From the NCBI RefSeq assembly GCF_009765165.1, contig NZ_VLNU01000001.1, positions 2,221,001 to 2,285,000 of the forward strand: DNA of 64,000 nt. The letters run 5' to 3'. Numbering within the stretch: the first letter of the stretch is position 1; every line of letters begins with the position of its first letter. The notes under the pieces are model-generated. The model was not told the origin of the DNA. It made no database searches and saw nothing but the letters and a program-made list of their open reading frames with translations. The position numbers were made by a program, and so were the translations under genes. Of this stretch, positions 41,688 to 49,608 are shown piece after piece. Origin of the DNA: Lysobacter panacisoli. GTDB taxonomy: Bacteria > Pseudomonadota > Gammaproteobacteria > Xanthomonadales > Xanthomonadaceae.

Positions 41688-42128
41688 ATGCAGTGGAACT
41701 GGCAAACCGTGACCTGGGCCGTGGTGGCGCTGCTGCTGTTCGCCGCCGAGGCGATGGCGCCGGGTGCGTTCATGCTCTGGCTCGGCTTCGCCGCGGCCGC
41801 GGTGTTCGTGATCGTGCTGGCGATTCCGGGCGTTCCGGTGCTGGCGCAGGTCGCCGCTTTCGTCGTGCTCAGCTTCGTCTCGATCCAGGTCTACCGCACG
41901 TGGTTCCGCGGACGCGAACCGCGCAGCGACCAGCCCGCGCTCAACCGCCGCGCCGACGCGCTGGTGGGACGCGTGGTGCCGCTGGAGCGCGCCATCGTCA
42001 ACGGCCACGGTCGTGTGCAGATCGCCGACGCGTACTGGGACGTCACCGGCCCCGAGCTGCCGGCCGGCGTCGCGGTGCGCATCGTCGCCAGCCGCGGCAT
42101 GAGCCTGCTGGTCGAACCGGCGGGATGA
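41688..42128 (+). CDS. NfeD-family membrane protein (YbbK-like)
   Basis: 146 residues: N-terminal helices at about 8-28 and 35-72 ('LLLFAAEAMAPGAFMLWLG', 'AAVFVIVLAIPGVPVLAQV') and a C-terminal OB-fold (about 88-146, 'LVGRVVPLERAIVNGHGRVQIADAYWDVTGPEL' segment). NfeD proteins bind SPFH partners; E. coli YbbK pairs with QmcA. The Gly/Ala-rich 'GFAAAAVFV' helix is typical. The stop overlaps the next start (ATGA). Confidence 0.93.
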   Translation: MQWNWQTVTWAVVALLLFAAEAMAPGAFMLWLGFAAAAVFVIVLAIPGVPVLAQVAAFVVLSFVSIQVYRTWFRGREPRSDQPALNRRADALVGRVVPLERAIVNGHGRVQIADAYWDVTGPELPAGVAVRIVASRGMSLLVEPAG

Positions 42129-42673
42129 CCTTCGCAGGATCCATGCGCGCGGCTATCGCCCTCGTCTGGATCCCTGCCGGCGCGTTGTGCCTCGCGGTCG
42201 CCTTCGCCGCGTCCGCGTGGGCCGGCGAACCGGACCTCGTCGGCAAGATCGTCCCGCCGTATCCGAAGGGTTACACCTCCAACACCGGAAGTTGCGTGGG
42301 ATCGGGCAGCGATCCGGAGCAACTGTGCGCGCGCAGCATCGTCACGCTGGATGCAGAGGACGACCGCACGCTGCAGTTGCTGGCGGCGCAGTTCGTCGAC
42401 CGCGTCGGCGACGAGCCGCGCTGGCGCATCACCGACTCGGTGCCGTATCCCGCGCTGCGCCGCGACGAACTCGTCGCCATCGCCACCTGCCAGCGCGATG
42501 GCGTCGACGACGCCGGTCTGGTGGCGATCATCGACACCGGCGTGGAGGGCGCGTCGGGTCTGGACATGCTGCCGGCGGTGCGCTGGGCGGTGCGGCTGGA
42601 CCGCAAGACCGGCCGCTTCATGCGCGTCGCGCCCGGCCGCGTGCGCTGCTACAACGAAGGCTCGAGCGAGTAG
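42125..42673 (+). CDS. Small exported protein of unknown function
   Basis: 182 residues from the ATG at 42125, which overlaps the nfeD stop by 4 bases; a Met six codons on is an alternative. It has a signal peptide (about 1-34, ending 'AASAWA'). The mature protein has two cysteine pairs ('TGSCVGSGSDPEQLCARS', 'ATCQRDG...RVRCYNEG') and a strand-rich core ('ALRRDELVAIATCQ', 'VRWAVRLDRKTGRFMRV'). I do not recognise a family. Translational coupling suggests expression with the SPFH/NfeD pair. Confidence 0.82.
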   Translation: MTFAGSMRAAIALVWIPAGALCLAVAFAASAWAGEPDLVGKIVPPYPKGYTSNTGSCVGSGSDPEQLCARSIVTLDAEDDRTLQLLAAQFVDRVGDEPRWRITDSVPYPALRRDELVAIATCQRDGVDDAGLVAIIDTGVEGASGLDMLPAVRWAVRLDRKTGRFMRVAPGRVRCYNEGSSE

Positions 42674-42777
42674 GCGCCGCGTCGCGGCTCCATGCGCCGG
42701 CGTAGGTCGCCGCGCGTTCTGCCGTGCATAGGGCGCTTCTGGGATAATCGCGGGCTCGCTCCCGCACAGGCACCGCC

Positions 42778-43884
42778 ATGACCCAGAAGACCATCCTCAA
42801 TCAAACCCACCGCGACCTCGGCGCCAAGATGGTCGACTTCGGTGGCTGGGACATGCCGATCCACTACGGCTCGCAGATCGAGGAGCACCACCTGGTGCGC
42901 CGCGACGCGGGCATGTTCGACGTGAGCCACATGACGGTGGTCGACCTGCGCGGCGCGCGCGTGCGCGAATTCCTGCGCCGCCTCGTCGCCAACTCGGTCG
43001 ACAAGCTGAAGGTGCCGGGCAAGGCGCTGTACACCTGCATGCTCAACCCGCAGGGCGGCGTGATCGACGACCTCATCATCTATTTCCGCGACGACGAGTA
43101 CTTCCGCCTGGTGGTCAACGCCGCCACGCGCGACAAGGACCTGGCGTGGATCGCCGAACAGGCGAAGGCCTTCGATGTCAGCGTCACCGAGCGTCCGGAG
43201 TTCGGCATGATCGCCGTGCAGGGTCCGAATGCGCGCGAGAAGGTACTCGGCATGCTCAACGATGACGATCGTGCCCCGGTCGCCAAGCTGGGCAAGTTCG
43301 CCGCCGCGCAGGCGCGCACGCGCGACGGCATCGAGGTGTTCGTGGCCCGCACCGGTTACACCGGCGAGGACGGCTTCGAAGTGATCGTGCCCGAAGCGCA
43401 GACCGTGGCGTTCTGGAACGCGCTGCTCGATGCGGGCGTGAAGCCGGCAGGCCTGGGTGCCCGCGACACGCTGCGCCTGGAAGCCGGCATGAACCTCTAC
43501 GGCCAGGACATGGACGACGCGGTGTCGCCGTACGAAGCCGCGCTGGCCTGGACGGTCGCCCTCGACGAAGGCCGCGACTTCATCGGTCGCGGCGTGCTCG
43601 AACAACAGAAGGCCGGCGGCGCGCCGCGCCAGATGATCGGCCTGGTGATGGACGAGAAGGGCGTTCTACGCCACGGCCAGAAGGTGCTGACCGACAACGG
43701 CGAAGGCGAAATCCTCTCGGGCACCTTCTCGCCGACGCTGGGCAAGGCGATCGCCTTCGCGCGCGTGCCGGCCGGCGTGCCGGGCAACGTCCGCGTCGAC
43801 ATCCGCGGCAAGGAAGTGCCGGTGCGCGTGGTCAAGTTCCCGTTCGTGCGCGACGGCCAGCCGCAGGAAGGCGTGCTGGGCTGA
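42778..43884 (+). CDS. gcvT: Aminomethyltransferase GcvT (glycine cleavage T-protein)
   Basis: Transfers the aminomethyl carbon from lipoylated GcvH to THF, releasing ammonia. The 368 residues begin '[28 protein letters not shown]'-type sequence and include '[15 protein letters not shown]', '[11 protein letters not shown]', '[13 protein letters not shown]' and '[22 protein letters not shown]' (the catalytic Asp region). Length is normal. gcvH follows 135 bases downstream on the same strand. gcvP is not in the window. No glycine riboswitch is seen in the 104 bases upstream; 'gataat' at 42743 may be the -10. Confidence 0.97.
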   Translation: MTQKTILNQTHRDLGAKMVDFGGWDMPIHYGSQIEEHHLVRRDAGMFDVSHMTVVDLRGARVREFLRRLVANSVDKLKVPGKALYTCMLNPQGGVIDDLIIYFRDDEYFRLVVNAATRDKDLAWIAEQAKAFDVSVTERPEFGMIAVQGPNAREKVLGMLNDDDRAPVAKLGKFAAAQARTRDGIEVFVARTGYTGEDGFEVIVPEAQTVAFWNALLDAGVKPAGLGARDTLRLEAGMNLYGQDMDDAVSPYEAALAWTVALDEGRDFIGRGVLEQQKAGGAPRQMIGLVMDEKGVLRHGQKVLTDNGEGEILSGTFSPTLGKAIAFARVPAGVPGNVRVDIRGKEVPVRVVKFPFVRDGQPQEGVLG

Positions 43885-44019
43885 GCCGCGCGTGGCGCGC
43901 GCCGGAGAGCATCCGCGCGCGCCATCCCGGCCGATGTTCTACTCTCTGTCGCACGTCCCCCGGCGCCGTTAAACTAGGCGCAGTTCCCAGCAGCCCCCGC
44001 ACAGGTTTCGAGGCCCGTC

Positions 44020-44415
44020 ATGAGTGAAATTCCCGGCGATCTGAAGTTCATGAAGTCCCACGAGTGGGCCCGCGTCGATGGCGACGGCAAGGTCACGGTC
44101 GGCATCTCCGATCATGCTCAGGGCCTGCTGGGCGATCTGGTCTACGTCGAGCTGCCCAACGTCGGCGAGCGAGTCGAGGCGGGCAACGCCTGCGCCGTCG
44201 TCGAGTCGGTGAAGGCCGCGTCCGACGTCTACTCCCCGGTCAGCGGCAAGGTCGTCGCGGTGAACTCCGCCCTGACCGACAAGCCGGAAACCATCAACGA
44301 GGACGCCTACGGCGAAGGCTGGATCTTCACCGTCGAGATCGACGACGCCGACCAGCTCAACGAGCTGCTGGCGCCGGACGACTACTCCGAGCTGCTCGAA
44401 GAAGAAGACCACTGA
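44020..44415 (+). CDS. gcvH: Glycine cleavage system H protein GcvH
   Basis: 131-residue lipoyl-carrier protein that shuttles the aminomethyl group between P, T and L proteins. The lipoyl lysine is Lys65 in '[15 protein letters not shown]'. The opening '[16 protein letters not shown]' and '[18 protein letters not shown]' near the C-terminus are conserved. Length is normal. An intrinsic terminator follows. Confidence 0.98.
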   Translation: MSEIPGDLKFMKSHEWARVDGDGKVTVGISDHAQGLLGDLVYVELPNVGERVEAGNACAVVESVKAASDVYSPVSGKVVAVNSALTDKPETINEDAYGEGWIFTVEIDDADQLNELLAPDDYSELLEEEDH

Positions 44416-44467
44416 GTCTTCCGGCGCGGTCGTCGCGCCGACGAAATCCGGTCTCCTCGACCGCTGC

Positions 44468-44497
44468 ACCGGCCGCCTCGTGCGGCCGGTTCTGTTT
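44468..44497 (+). terminator. Intrinsic terminator after gcvH
   Basis: ACCGGCCGC (44468-44476) pairs with GCGGCCGGT (44482-44490), loop ctcgt, followed by TCTGTTT. Confidence 0.82.
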
Positions 44498-45186
44498 CCG
44501 GCGTCCGCAACGACGTCGATGCGCGAGCCCACGATTTCCAGGTTCGCGGCAGCCCAGCGCGGCGCAATTGCTGCCCAGGCGCGGCGATGCGCTCATCCTC
44601 ACCTGCTCCCCGCGATGCGTCGTCCGCACGCCGCGCCTCGGGCTTCGTCCGGTTTCGTGATGGGCGGGTGATCGCGTGCTCGCTTCGATCGCGATACGGC
44701 ATCGCGCCAGCTTGCCTTGCATGTCCGAACTGCTGGCATGGCGTGATCGGACAGGCCGCGATGCATCGTCGAACTCACCCGCTCGACGCACCACTCGACG
44801 TCTTCGACGATGTCGTTCGCATGCCTCGTGTGCGCTTCGAGGGTATGCGCGAAGGTGGTCGAGGCGGTCGGAGAGTTCGCGCACTTTCGCGCAAATGGGC
44901 GTGTTGCGACGCGAAACAGACCGGCTCGGAGGATGATCGATTCGACCCGCTCGCGGACGCGACGAGGGTGGTCGAAGGTCGGCGACGCGCTTCGTCGGAA
45001 TCCGTCGGCGAGCGCATGCGACGCGCGCGTGCTTTCAGTAAACCCCTTAAAAAAAGCATTTTGTGAAACGCGTGTGGCGTGTCGCTCGATTCGAGCGTCG
45101 TCGTCGAAGCGTCGCGACGACCGTCGTGGAGCTTGTCGGCCGGCGACGACGCGGCGACACGGCCGAAAAAAAAATGAGCGAAGTTA
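44498..45186. other. Gene-poor stretch, no convincing gene
   Basis: About 690 bases without a frame that looks like protein. The open frames on both strands (for example 44587-45066 plus and 44775-45503 minus) give low-complexity Arg/Ser sequence with no motif. The DNA is rich in 'tcg'/'cgacg' words, with an AT-rich patch at 45040-45070 ('ccccttaaaaaaagcatttt') and an A9 run near 45164. It could hold a decayed gene or the upstream control region of the candidate sRNA. Confidence 0.6.
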
Positions 45187-45215
45187 TTGACAGCCCGAAA
45201 AAGCGTGATTAGGTT
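45187..45215 (+). promoter_or_regulatory. Strong promoter of candidate small RNA
   Basis: A perfect TTGACA (45187-45192), exactly 17 bases, then TAGGTT (45210-45215). It is one of the best -35 boxes in the window, preceded by an A-rich stretch that could act as an UP element. Confidence 0.75.
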
Positions 45216-45221
45216 TCGCCC

Positions 45222-45407
45222 AGCAGACGTTTCCTGCGGAAGCGAGTGAGTACAATCAAAGCGACAACTCGCGGCACAAAACGAACCTCCGACCGGGCAG
45301 TCGAAACGGTGGACGCAGGGTTCGCTTCCCCCGAGAAAAGTCGTATCGCGTCGCAGGCGCACATCATCCAACCCGGTTCGCTCTCTCCGAGCGCCGGGTT
45401 TTTGTTT
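45222..45407 (+). ncRNA. Candidate small RNA of about 186 bases
   Basis: The sequence from the predicted start at about 45222 to the terminator at 45407 carries no credible protein frame. It contains several possible stems ('gcagacgtttcctgcgg' near the 5' end) and an unpaired A-rich stretch ('caatcaaagcgacaac', 'cacaaaacgaac') suited to Hfq or target pairing. Promoter and terminator bracket it exactly. I compared it by eye with 6S, tmRNA, SRP and RNase P RNA and it matches none. Confidence 0.6.
45370..45407 (+). terminator. Intrinsic terminator of the candidate small RNA
   Basis: AACCCGG (45370-45376) pairs with CCGGGTT (45394-45400), with inner CGCTC/GAGCG and a tctcc loop, followed by TTTGTTT. 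Confidence 0.92.
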
Positions 45408-45579
45408 GCCCGCGGGGGTGGGCAACGACGAAATCCGTTCCGGCGCGCCTGGCGCGTCGGCGGCTGCACGCGGGTCCGACTCCCGCGGCACTGGTGGGTT
45501 CACCAGACTGGTTCTACTGGGCTATAGACCTGCACGACCACTGATCAAGACTGATCAACCACTGACGAGGAGCCATCCC

Positions 45580-46020
45580 ATGGCCATGAAGAAAGCTGCG
45601 AAGAAGAAGCCCGCCGCCAAGAAGGCTGCGAAGAAGGTCGCCAAGAAGGCCGGCGCCAAGAAGACCGTGAAGAAGGCCGCCAAGAAGGCGACCAAGCGTC
45701 CGGCGAAGAAGGTCGCGAAGAAGGCCGCGAAGAAGACCGTCCGCAAGGCCGCCAAGAAGACCGCCAAGAAGGCGACCAAGAAGGTTGCCAAGAAGGCTGG
45801 CGCGAAGAAGACCGCCAAGAAGACCGTCCGCAAGGCCGCCAAGAAGGCGACCAAGAAGACTGGCGCGAAGAAGGCTGCCAAGAAGACCGCCAAGAAGACC
45901 GCCAAGAAGGCGGCCAAGAAGACTGGCGCGAAGAAGGCTGCCAAGAAGTCCAGCCGCAAGAAGGCGACCAAGAAGTCGTCCGTGGCTTCGATGCCGGCGA
46001 CCCCGGCACCGATGATCTAA
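45580..46020 (+). CDS. Histone H1-like lysine/alanine-repeat DNA-binding protein
   Basis: 146 residues, nearly all 'KKAAKK', 'KKTAKK', 'KKAGAKK' and 'KKTVRKAAKK' repeats (residues 3-130), ending in a neutral tail 'VASMPATPAPMI'. This composition matches bacterial H1-like proteins (Bordetella BpH1, Pseudomonas AlgP C-terminus) that bind DNA non-specifically and compact the nucleoid. Start at 45580 (MAMKKAAKKK) after 'gaggag'. The tandem DNA repeats make copy number prone to slippage. It is monocistronic with its own terminator. Confidence 0.92.
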   Translation: MAMKKAAKKKPAAKKAAKKVAKKAGAKKTVKKAAKKATKRPAKKVAKKAAKKTVRKAAKKTAKKATKKVAKKAGAKKTAKKTVRKAAKKATKKTGAKKAAKKTAKKTAKKAAKKTGAKKAAKKSSRKKATKKSSVASMPATPAPMI

Positions 46021-46047
46021 TAAAAGCCCCGATACACCGTAATCGAG

Positions 46048-46086
46048 CTCTCTCCCCGCAGCCCAGGCGGGGGGAGAGTTTTTTTT
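46048..46086 (+). terminator. Intrinsic terminator of the H1-like gene
   Basis: CTCTCCCCGC and GCGGGGGGAGAG form a stem of about 10 pairs around 'agcccag', followed by an eight-T run. It is a very strong terminator. Confidence 0.95.
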
Positions 46087-46218
46087 ATGGGCCATCGAAA
46101 TGCCGGCATGTCGCCGTCGATGTGTCCTGGCGCAGGATGTCCCTCGACTCGCAGGCGCGATCGCTGCGACCGATCAGGATCGCCGTGTCTCGGCTGCCTC
46201 GCGACCCCATGAACGACA

Positions 46219-46238
46219 ACGCCGCCCGAAGGCGGCGT
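46219..46238 (-). terminator. Hairpin at the end of the serine hydrolase gene
   Basis: ACGCCGCC (46219-46226) and GGCGGCGT (46231-46238) with a cgaa loop, 27 bases after the stop on the minus strand. The following bases are only weakly T-rich ('tgtcg'). Confidence 0.55.
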
Positions 46239-46264
46239 CTGGCAGGTCGGTGAAGCGCGATCGC

Positions 46265-47632
46265 TTAGCGCGGTGCGGCGCTCGCGGTGGATGCATGCGT
46301 GCCCGGTGCGTTGGGCGATTCCGCTTCCGATGTGTCGGCGTACAGCGTCGGGTCGATGCGGTCGTCGAGCCACTGGCCCTCAGGCAGGCCGAGCGCGCTG
46401 TCGAGGATCGTGGGCAGCAGGCCCGACGGCAACGAGCTTTCGCTGTTCCAGAGCAGGGCCACGCCGAAGTCGAGTTCCGGCACCATCGCGATCAGGCCGC
46501 GATAACCCTGCACGGCGCCGCCGTGGAAGACCACGCGATGACCGGCGTAGTCGTAGGTGCGCCAGCCCAGTGCATAGCCGGCCGAATTGAGGCGCGTACG
46601 ACGCCACGACGAACCGCGGATCTCGCTCGGCGTGTCGACCAGCGGCTGGTGCAGCGTCGCCAGCAGCGGCGCCGGCAGCACGTCGGGACGATGGCCGGTA
46701 TGCGCCAGCAGGTACTGCGCCATGTCGCTGGCGCTGGCGTTGACGCCCGCGGCCGGCAGCACCTGGTAGTAGGTGGTCTTGGGCATCAGCGACACCCAGC
46801 CGCCGCGACCGCGTACGTGCGGACGCGCCCAGCTCGGGCTGGCCTGGATGCCTTCCAGGCCCAGGCTCGCGTCGTTCATGCCGAGCGGCTTGAAGATGCG
46901 GCGCTGCACTTCCTGCGCGTAGAAGTCGCCGGTGGCGGCGAACACCACGTCGCCGATCAGGCTGAAGGCGACGTTCTGGTAGCTGTAGCACGTGCCCGGC
47001 GCGCACTTCATCGGCGCATACGCGAGCCGCTGGGTGAGCGTGTGGTAATCGACGTACTGCTCCAGGTCGCGGTCGAACGCGTTGTGGGTCAGGCCGACGC
47101 GATGGCTCAGCACGTCGGCGACGGTGAGCTGCTGCGAAGAGTACGAGTCGCTGAGGCGGAAGCTCGGCAGGTAGCTGGTGAGCTTGCTGTCCCAGCGCAG
47201 CGAACCGTCGTTGACCAGCAGGCCCGTCATGGTTCCGGCGAAGCTCTTGGACAGCGACGCGAGGCGGAACACGGTGTGCGAGTCCACCGGCTGCGGACGG
47301 CTGGTGTCGGTGATGCCGAAACCGCGCGAGCTGATGATCTTGCCGTCATGGACCATCGCCATCGCCAGACCCGGCACGCGATTGCCGGCGACGAGCTGCT
47401 GCGCCATCGACTCGAACTGGCGGACATCGAAGCCGGTCGGAAGCGGCGCGGCCGGAGGCATATTGACGGGACGCACGACGGCGGTCGTGCCGATCGCGGT
47501 GGTCTGTGCAGCGACGGGGCCACCGCTGTGTTGCGGCGTCTGTGCAGTGGAGCCCAGGGTGAGCGGAAGCAGCAGAGCGACTGCACCTGCTCGGGCCAGG
47601 ATGCGGGAGTGCCGCTTCTTATTGCTTTTCAT
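46265..47632 (-). CDS. Exported beta-lactamase-fold serine hydrolase (class C/EstB-like)
   Basis: 455 residues from the ATG at 47632 (MKSNKKRHSRIL) with a signal peptide (about 1-33, ending 'TLGSTAQ'). The active-site SxxK is in 'FRLASLSKSFAGT' (Ser near residue 132) and the YxN in 'CYSYQNVAFSLIGD' (near 230). A third motif is probably 'HGGAVQGYRG' near 385, with His-Gly in place of Lys-Thr-Gly, as in esterases and peptidases of this fold. It belongs to PF00144 enzymes, many of which are esterases or D-peptidases and not resistance genes. Substrate unknown. It is flanked by unrelated genes. Confidence 0.9.
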   Translation of the reverse strand: MKSNKKRHSRILARAGAVALLLPLTLGSTAQTPQHSGGPVAAQTTAIGTTAVVRPVNMPPAAPLPTGFDVRQFESMAQQLVAGNRVPGLAMAMVHDGKIISSRGFGITDTSRPQPVDSHTVFRLASLSKSFAGTMTGLLVNDGSLRWDSKLTSYLPSFRLSDSYSSQQLTVADVLSHRVGLTHNAFDRDLEQYVDYHTLTQRLAYAPMKCAPGTCYSYQNVAFSLIGDVVFAATGDFYAQEVQRRIFKPLGMNDASLGLEGIQASPSWARPHVRGRGGWVSLMPKTTYYQVLPAAGVNASASDMAQYLLAHTGHRPDVLPAPLLATLHQPLVDTPSEIRGSSWRRTRLNSAGYALGWRTYDYAGHRVVFHGGAVQGYRGLIAMVPELDFGVALLWNSESSLPSGLLPTILDSALGLPEGQWLDDRIDPTLYADTSEAESPNAPGTHASTASAAPR

Positions 47633-47840
47633 GGCCGACGCCCCTGCACTACATGTCGGCCGGATAATAACGCCGATCTCAGGGGGTGAGGCAACAGTGG
47701 CCACCAGGCCCCTGATTTCGCAGGCTTTAGTGCGCTCCATCGCAGTTCCCGGCCCACCCTCCGGGCCATTCACGAATGTGCATGCGCAAAACCCGCGCGG
47801 CGCGTGCGCGGACGCCCGCGCGGTCCCCGCGAAAAGAGCG

Positions 47841-49424
47841 TTATCCGTCGGTGTTGATCAGGTCCGCGGCGCGCTCGGCGATCATCATGGTCGGCGCGTT
47901 CGTGTTGCCGCCGACCAGCGTCGGCATCACCGATGCATCGACCACGCGCAGGCCTTCGACGCCACGCACACGCAGTTGCGGATCCACGACCGAGAGCGCG
48001 TCGTTGCCCATGCGGCAGGTGCCGATCGGGTGGTAGATCGTCTCGGCCTTGGCGCGGATGAATTCGACCAGCTCCGCATCGCTGAGGTCGTTGCGCGCGG
48101 GGAAGATCGGTGCGCCGCGATAGGCATCGAACGCGGGTTGTGCGAGCAGTTCACGCGAGAGCTTCGCGCCTTCCACCATCACCTTCAGGTCGAAGCCTTC
48201 TGCGTCGCTGAGGTAGTTCGCTTCGATGCGCGGCTTGTCGCCGGCGCGACCGCTCGCGAGCGTGATGCGGCCGCGGCTGCGCGGACGCAGGAAGCAGGCG
48301 TGCACGGTGTAACCGTCGCCCGACAGTCGACGACGGCCGTGGTCGTCGAGCATCGCCGGCACGAAGTGCATCTGGATGTCGGGACGCTCGTCCGTCGCCA
48401 GCGGCGAGCGCACGAATGCGCCGGCCTCGGCGATGTTGCTCGTGCCCACGCCGCTGTGGCCGCGCAGGTAGTAATCGAACGCCACGCGCGCGTCGCTGAG
48501 GCGGTCGTAGGTGATCGCTTGCGTGGCGTGCTGCAGCGTGCAGATGTCGAGATGGTCCTGCAGGTTCTCGCCGACCTGCGGCGCATCGGCGACCACGTCG
48601 ATGCCGTGGCGGCGCAGATGCATCGCCGGGCCGATGCCGGACAGCATCAGCAGTTGGGGCGAGTTGATCGCGCCGCCGCACAGCAGCACTTCGCGCGCCG
48701 CCGCCTGGTGATAGGCGCGTCCCTGGGCGATGTAGACGACACCGCTCGCGCGGCCGCGCTCGAAGGTGATGCGGTTGGCCTGCGCGCCGGTGACGATGGT
48801 GAGGTTGCGCCGCTCGCGCACCGGGTCCAGGTAGCCCACCGCGCTCGAGCAGCGCGCGCCGTTCTTCTGCGTGACCTGGTAGAGGCCGAAGCCTTCCTGC
48901 GACGGGCCGTTGAAGTCGCGATTGATCGCGTAACCGGCCTGCTGGCCGGCTTCGATGAAGGCGGACGAGAGCGGATTGCTGTAGCGCAGGTCCGACACGT
49001 ACAACGGGCCTTCGTCGCCGTGCAGCGCATCGGCGCCGCGCGAGTTGCGCTCGCTGCGGCGGAAGTAAGGCAGCACCGATTTCCAGCCCCAGCCTTCGGC
49101 GCCGAGCGCGGCCCACTCGTCGTAGTCGGCGGGCACGCCGCGCGTGTAGCACATGGCGTTGATCGAACTCGATCCGCCCAGCACCTTGCCGCGCGGCCAC
49201 CACAGCGCACGGCCGTCGAGCGCGGCTTCCGGCGCGGTGTGGTAGTCCCAGTTCACGCGCCGGTTGTTGACCAGCTTGGCCAGGCCGGCGGGCATGTGGA
49301 TGAAGGGATGGCTGTCGCGGGGGCCCGCTTCCAGCAGCAATACCTTGGTGTCGGGGTCCGCGGACAGGCGATTGGCCAGTACGCAGCCGGCCGATCCGGC
49401 GCCGATGATGATGTAGTCGAACAC
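47841..49424 (-). CDS. GMC-family FAD oxidoreductase (choline dehydrogenase-like)
   Basis: 527 residues. The FAD ADP-binding fold is at the start 'YIIIGAGSAGCVLANRLSADPD' type, with 'LLLEAGPRD' following. GMC signature 1 'GKVLGGSSSINAMCYTRG' lies at about 80-97 and signature 2 'GAINSPQLLMLSGIGP' near 255-270. C-terminal 'YHPIGTCRMG' and 'LRVVDASVMPTLVGGNTNAP' supply the active-site His and cofactor contact. It oxidises an alcohol to aldehyde; choline dehydrogenase is the closest well-known type, but no betaine genes are adjacent, so another alcohol is possible. The 200 bases downstream to the serine hydrolase show no gene. Confidence 0.92.
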   Translation of the reverse strand: MFDYIIIGAGSAGCVLANRLSADPDTKVLLLEAGPRDSHPFIHMPAGLAKLVNNRRVNWDYHTAPEAALDGRALWWPRGKVLGGSSSINAMCYTRGVPADYDEWAALGAEGWGWKSVLPYFRRSERNSRGADALHGDEGPLYVSDLRYSNPLSSAFIEAGQQAGYAINRDFNGPSQEGFGLYQVTQKNGARCSSAVGYLDPVRERRNLTIVTGAQANRITFERGRASGVVYIAQGRAYHQAAAREVLLCGGAINSPQLLMLSGIGPAMHLRRHGIDVVADAPQVGENLQDHLDICTLQHATQAITYDRLSDARVAFDYYLRGHSGVGTSNIAEAGAFVRSPLATDERPDIQMHFVPAMLDDHGRRRLSGDGYTVHACFLRPRSRGRITLASGRAGDKPRIEANYLSDAEGFDLKVMVEGAKLSRELLAQPAFDAYRGAPIFPARNDLSDAELVEFIRAKAETIYHPIGTCRMGNDALSVVDPQLRVRGVEGLRVVDASVMPTLVGGNTNAPTMMIAERAADLINTDG

Positions 49425-49608
49425 GTACGCTCTGCCGCTCCACCGTGGCCCGGTCGGTTAACCCCGCGACCGTAAGGACGACCATTAGAGCAAATGCTCC
49501 CCGGATCGGCCGTTGGCTGGCGTGACGGGGTCGCATCGGCCGCTACCGTGCGGTAGCGGGCGCCCCCGGCATCGGCTAACGTGCCGCCAGCATTCCCGGA
49601 GCCAGACG

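Noticed and set aside
45222..45407. Identification of the small RNA as 6S RNA because of its length
   Set aside because: The ends do not pair into a long closing stem with a central bubble, and it ends in an intrinsic terminator instead.
44587..45503. Possible protein genes in the gcvH to H1-like interval
   Set aside because: Candidate frames on both strands are Arg/Ser-rich, lack ribosome sites and overlap the sRNA promoter and terminator.
46265..47632. Beta-lactamase resistance gene
   Set aside because: The fold is that of class C enzymes, but the third motif is His-Gly-Gly and the protein is long and divergent; esterase or peptidase activity is more likely.
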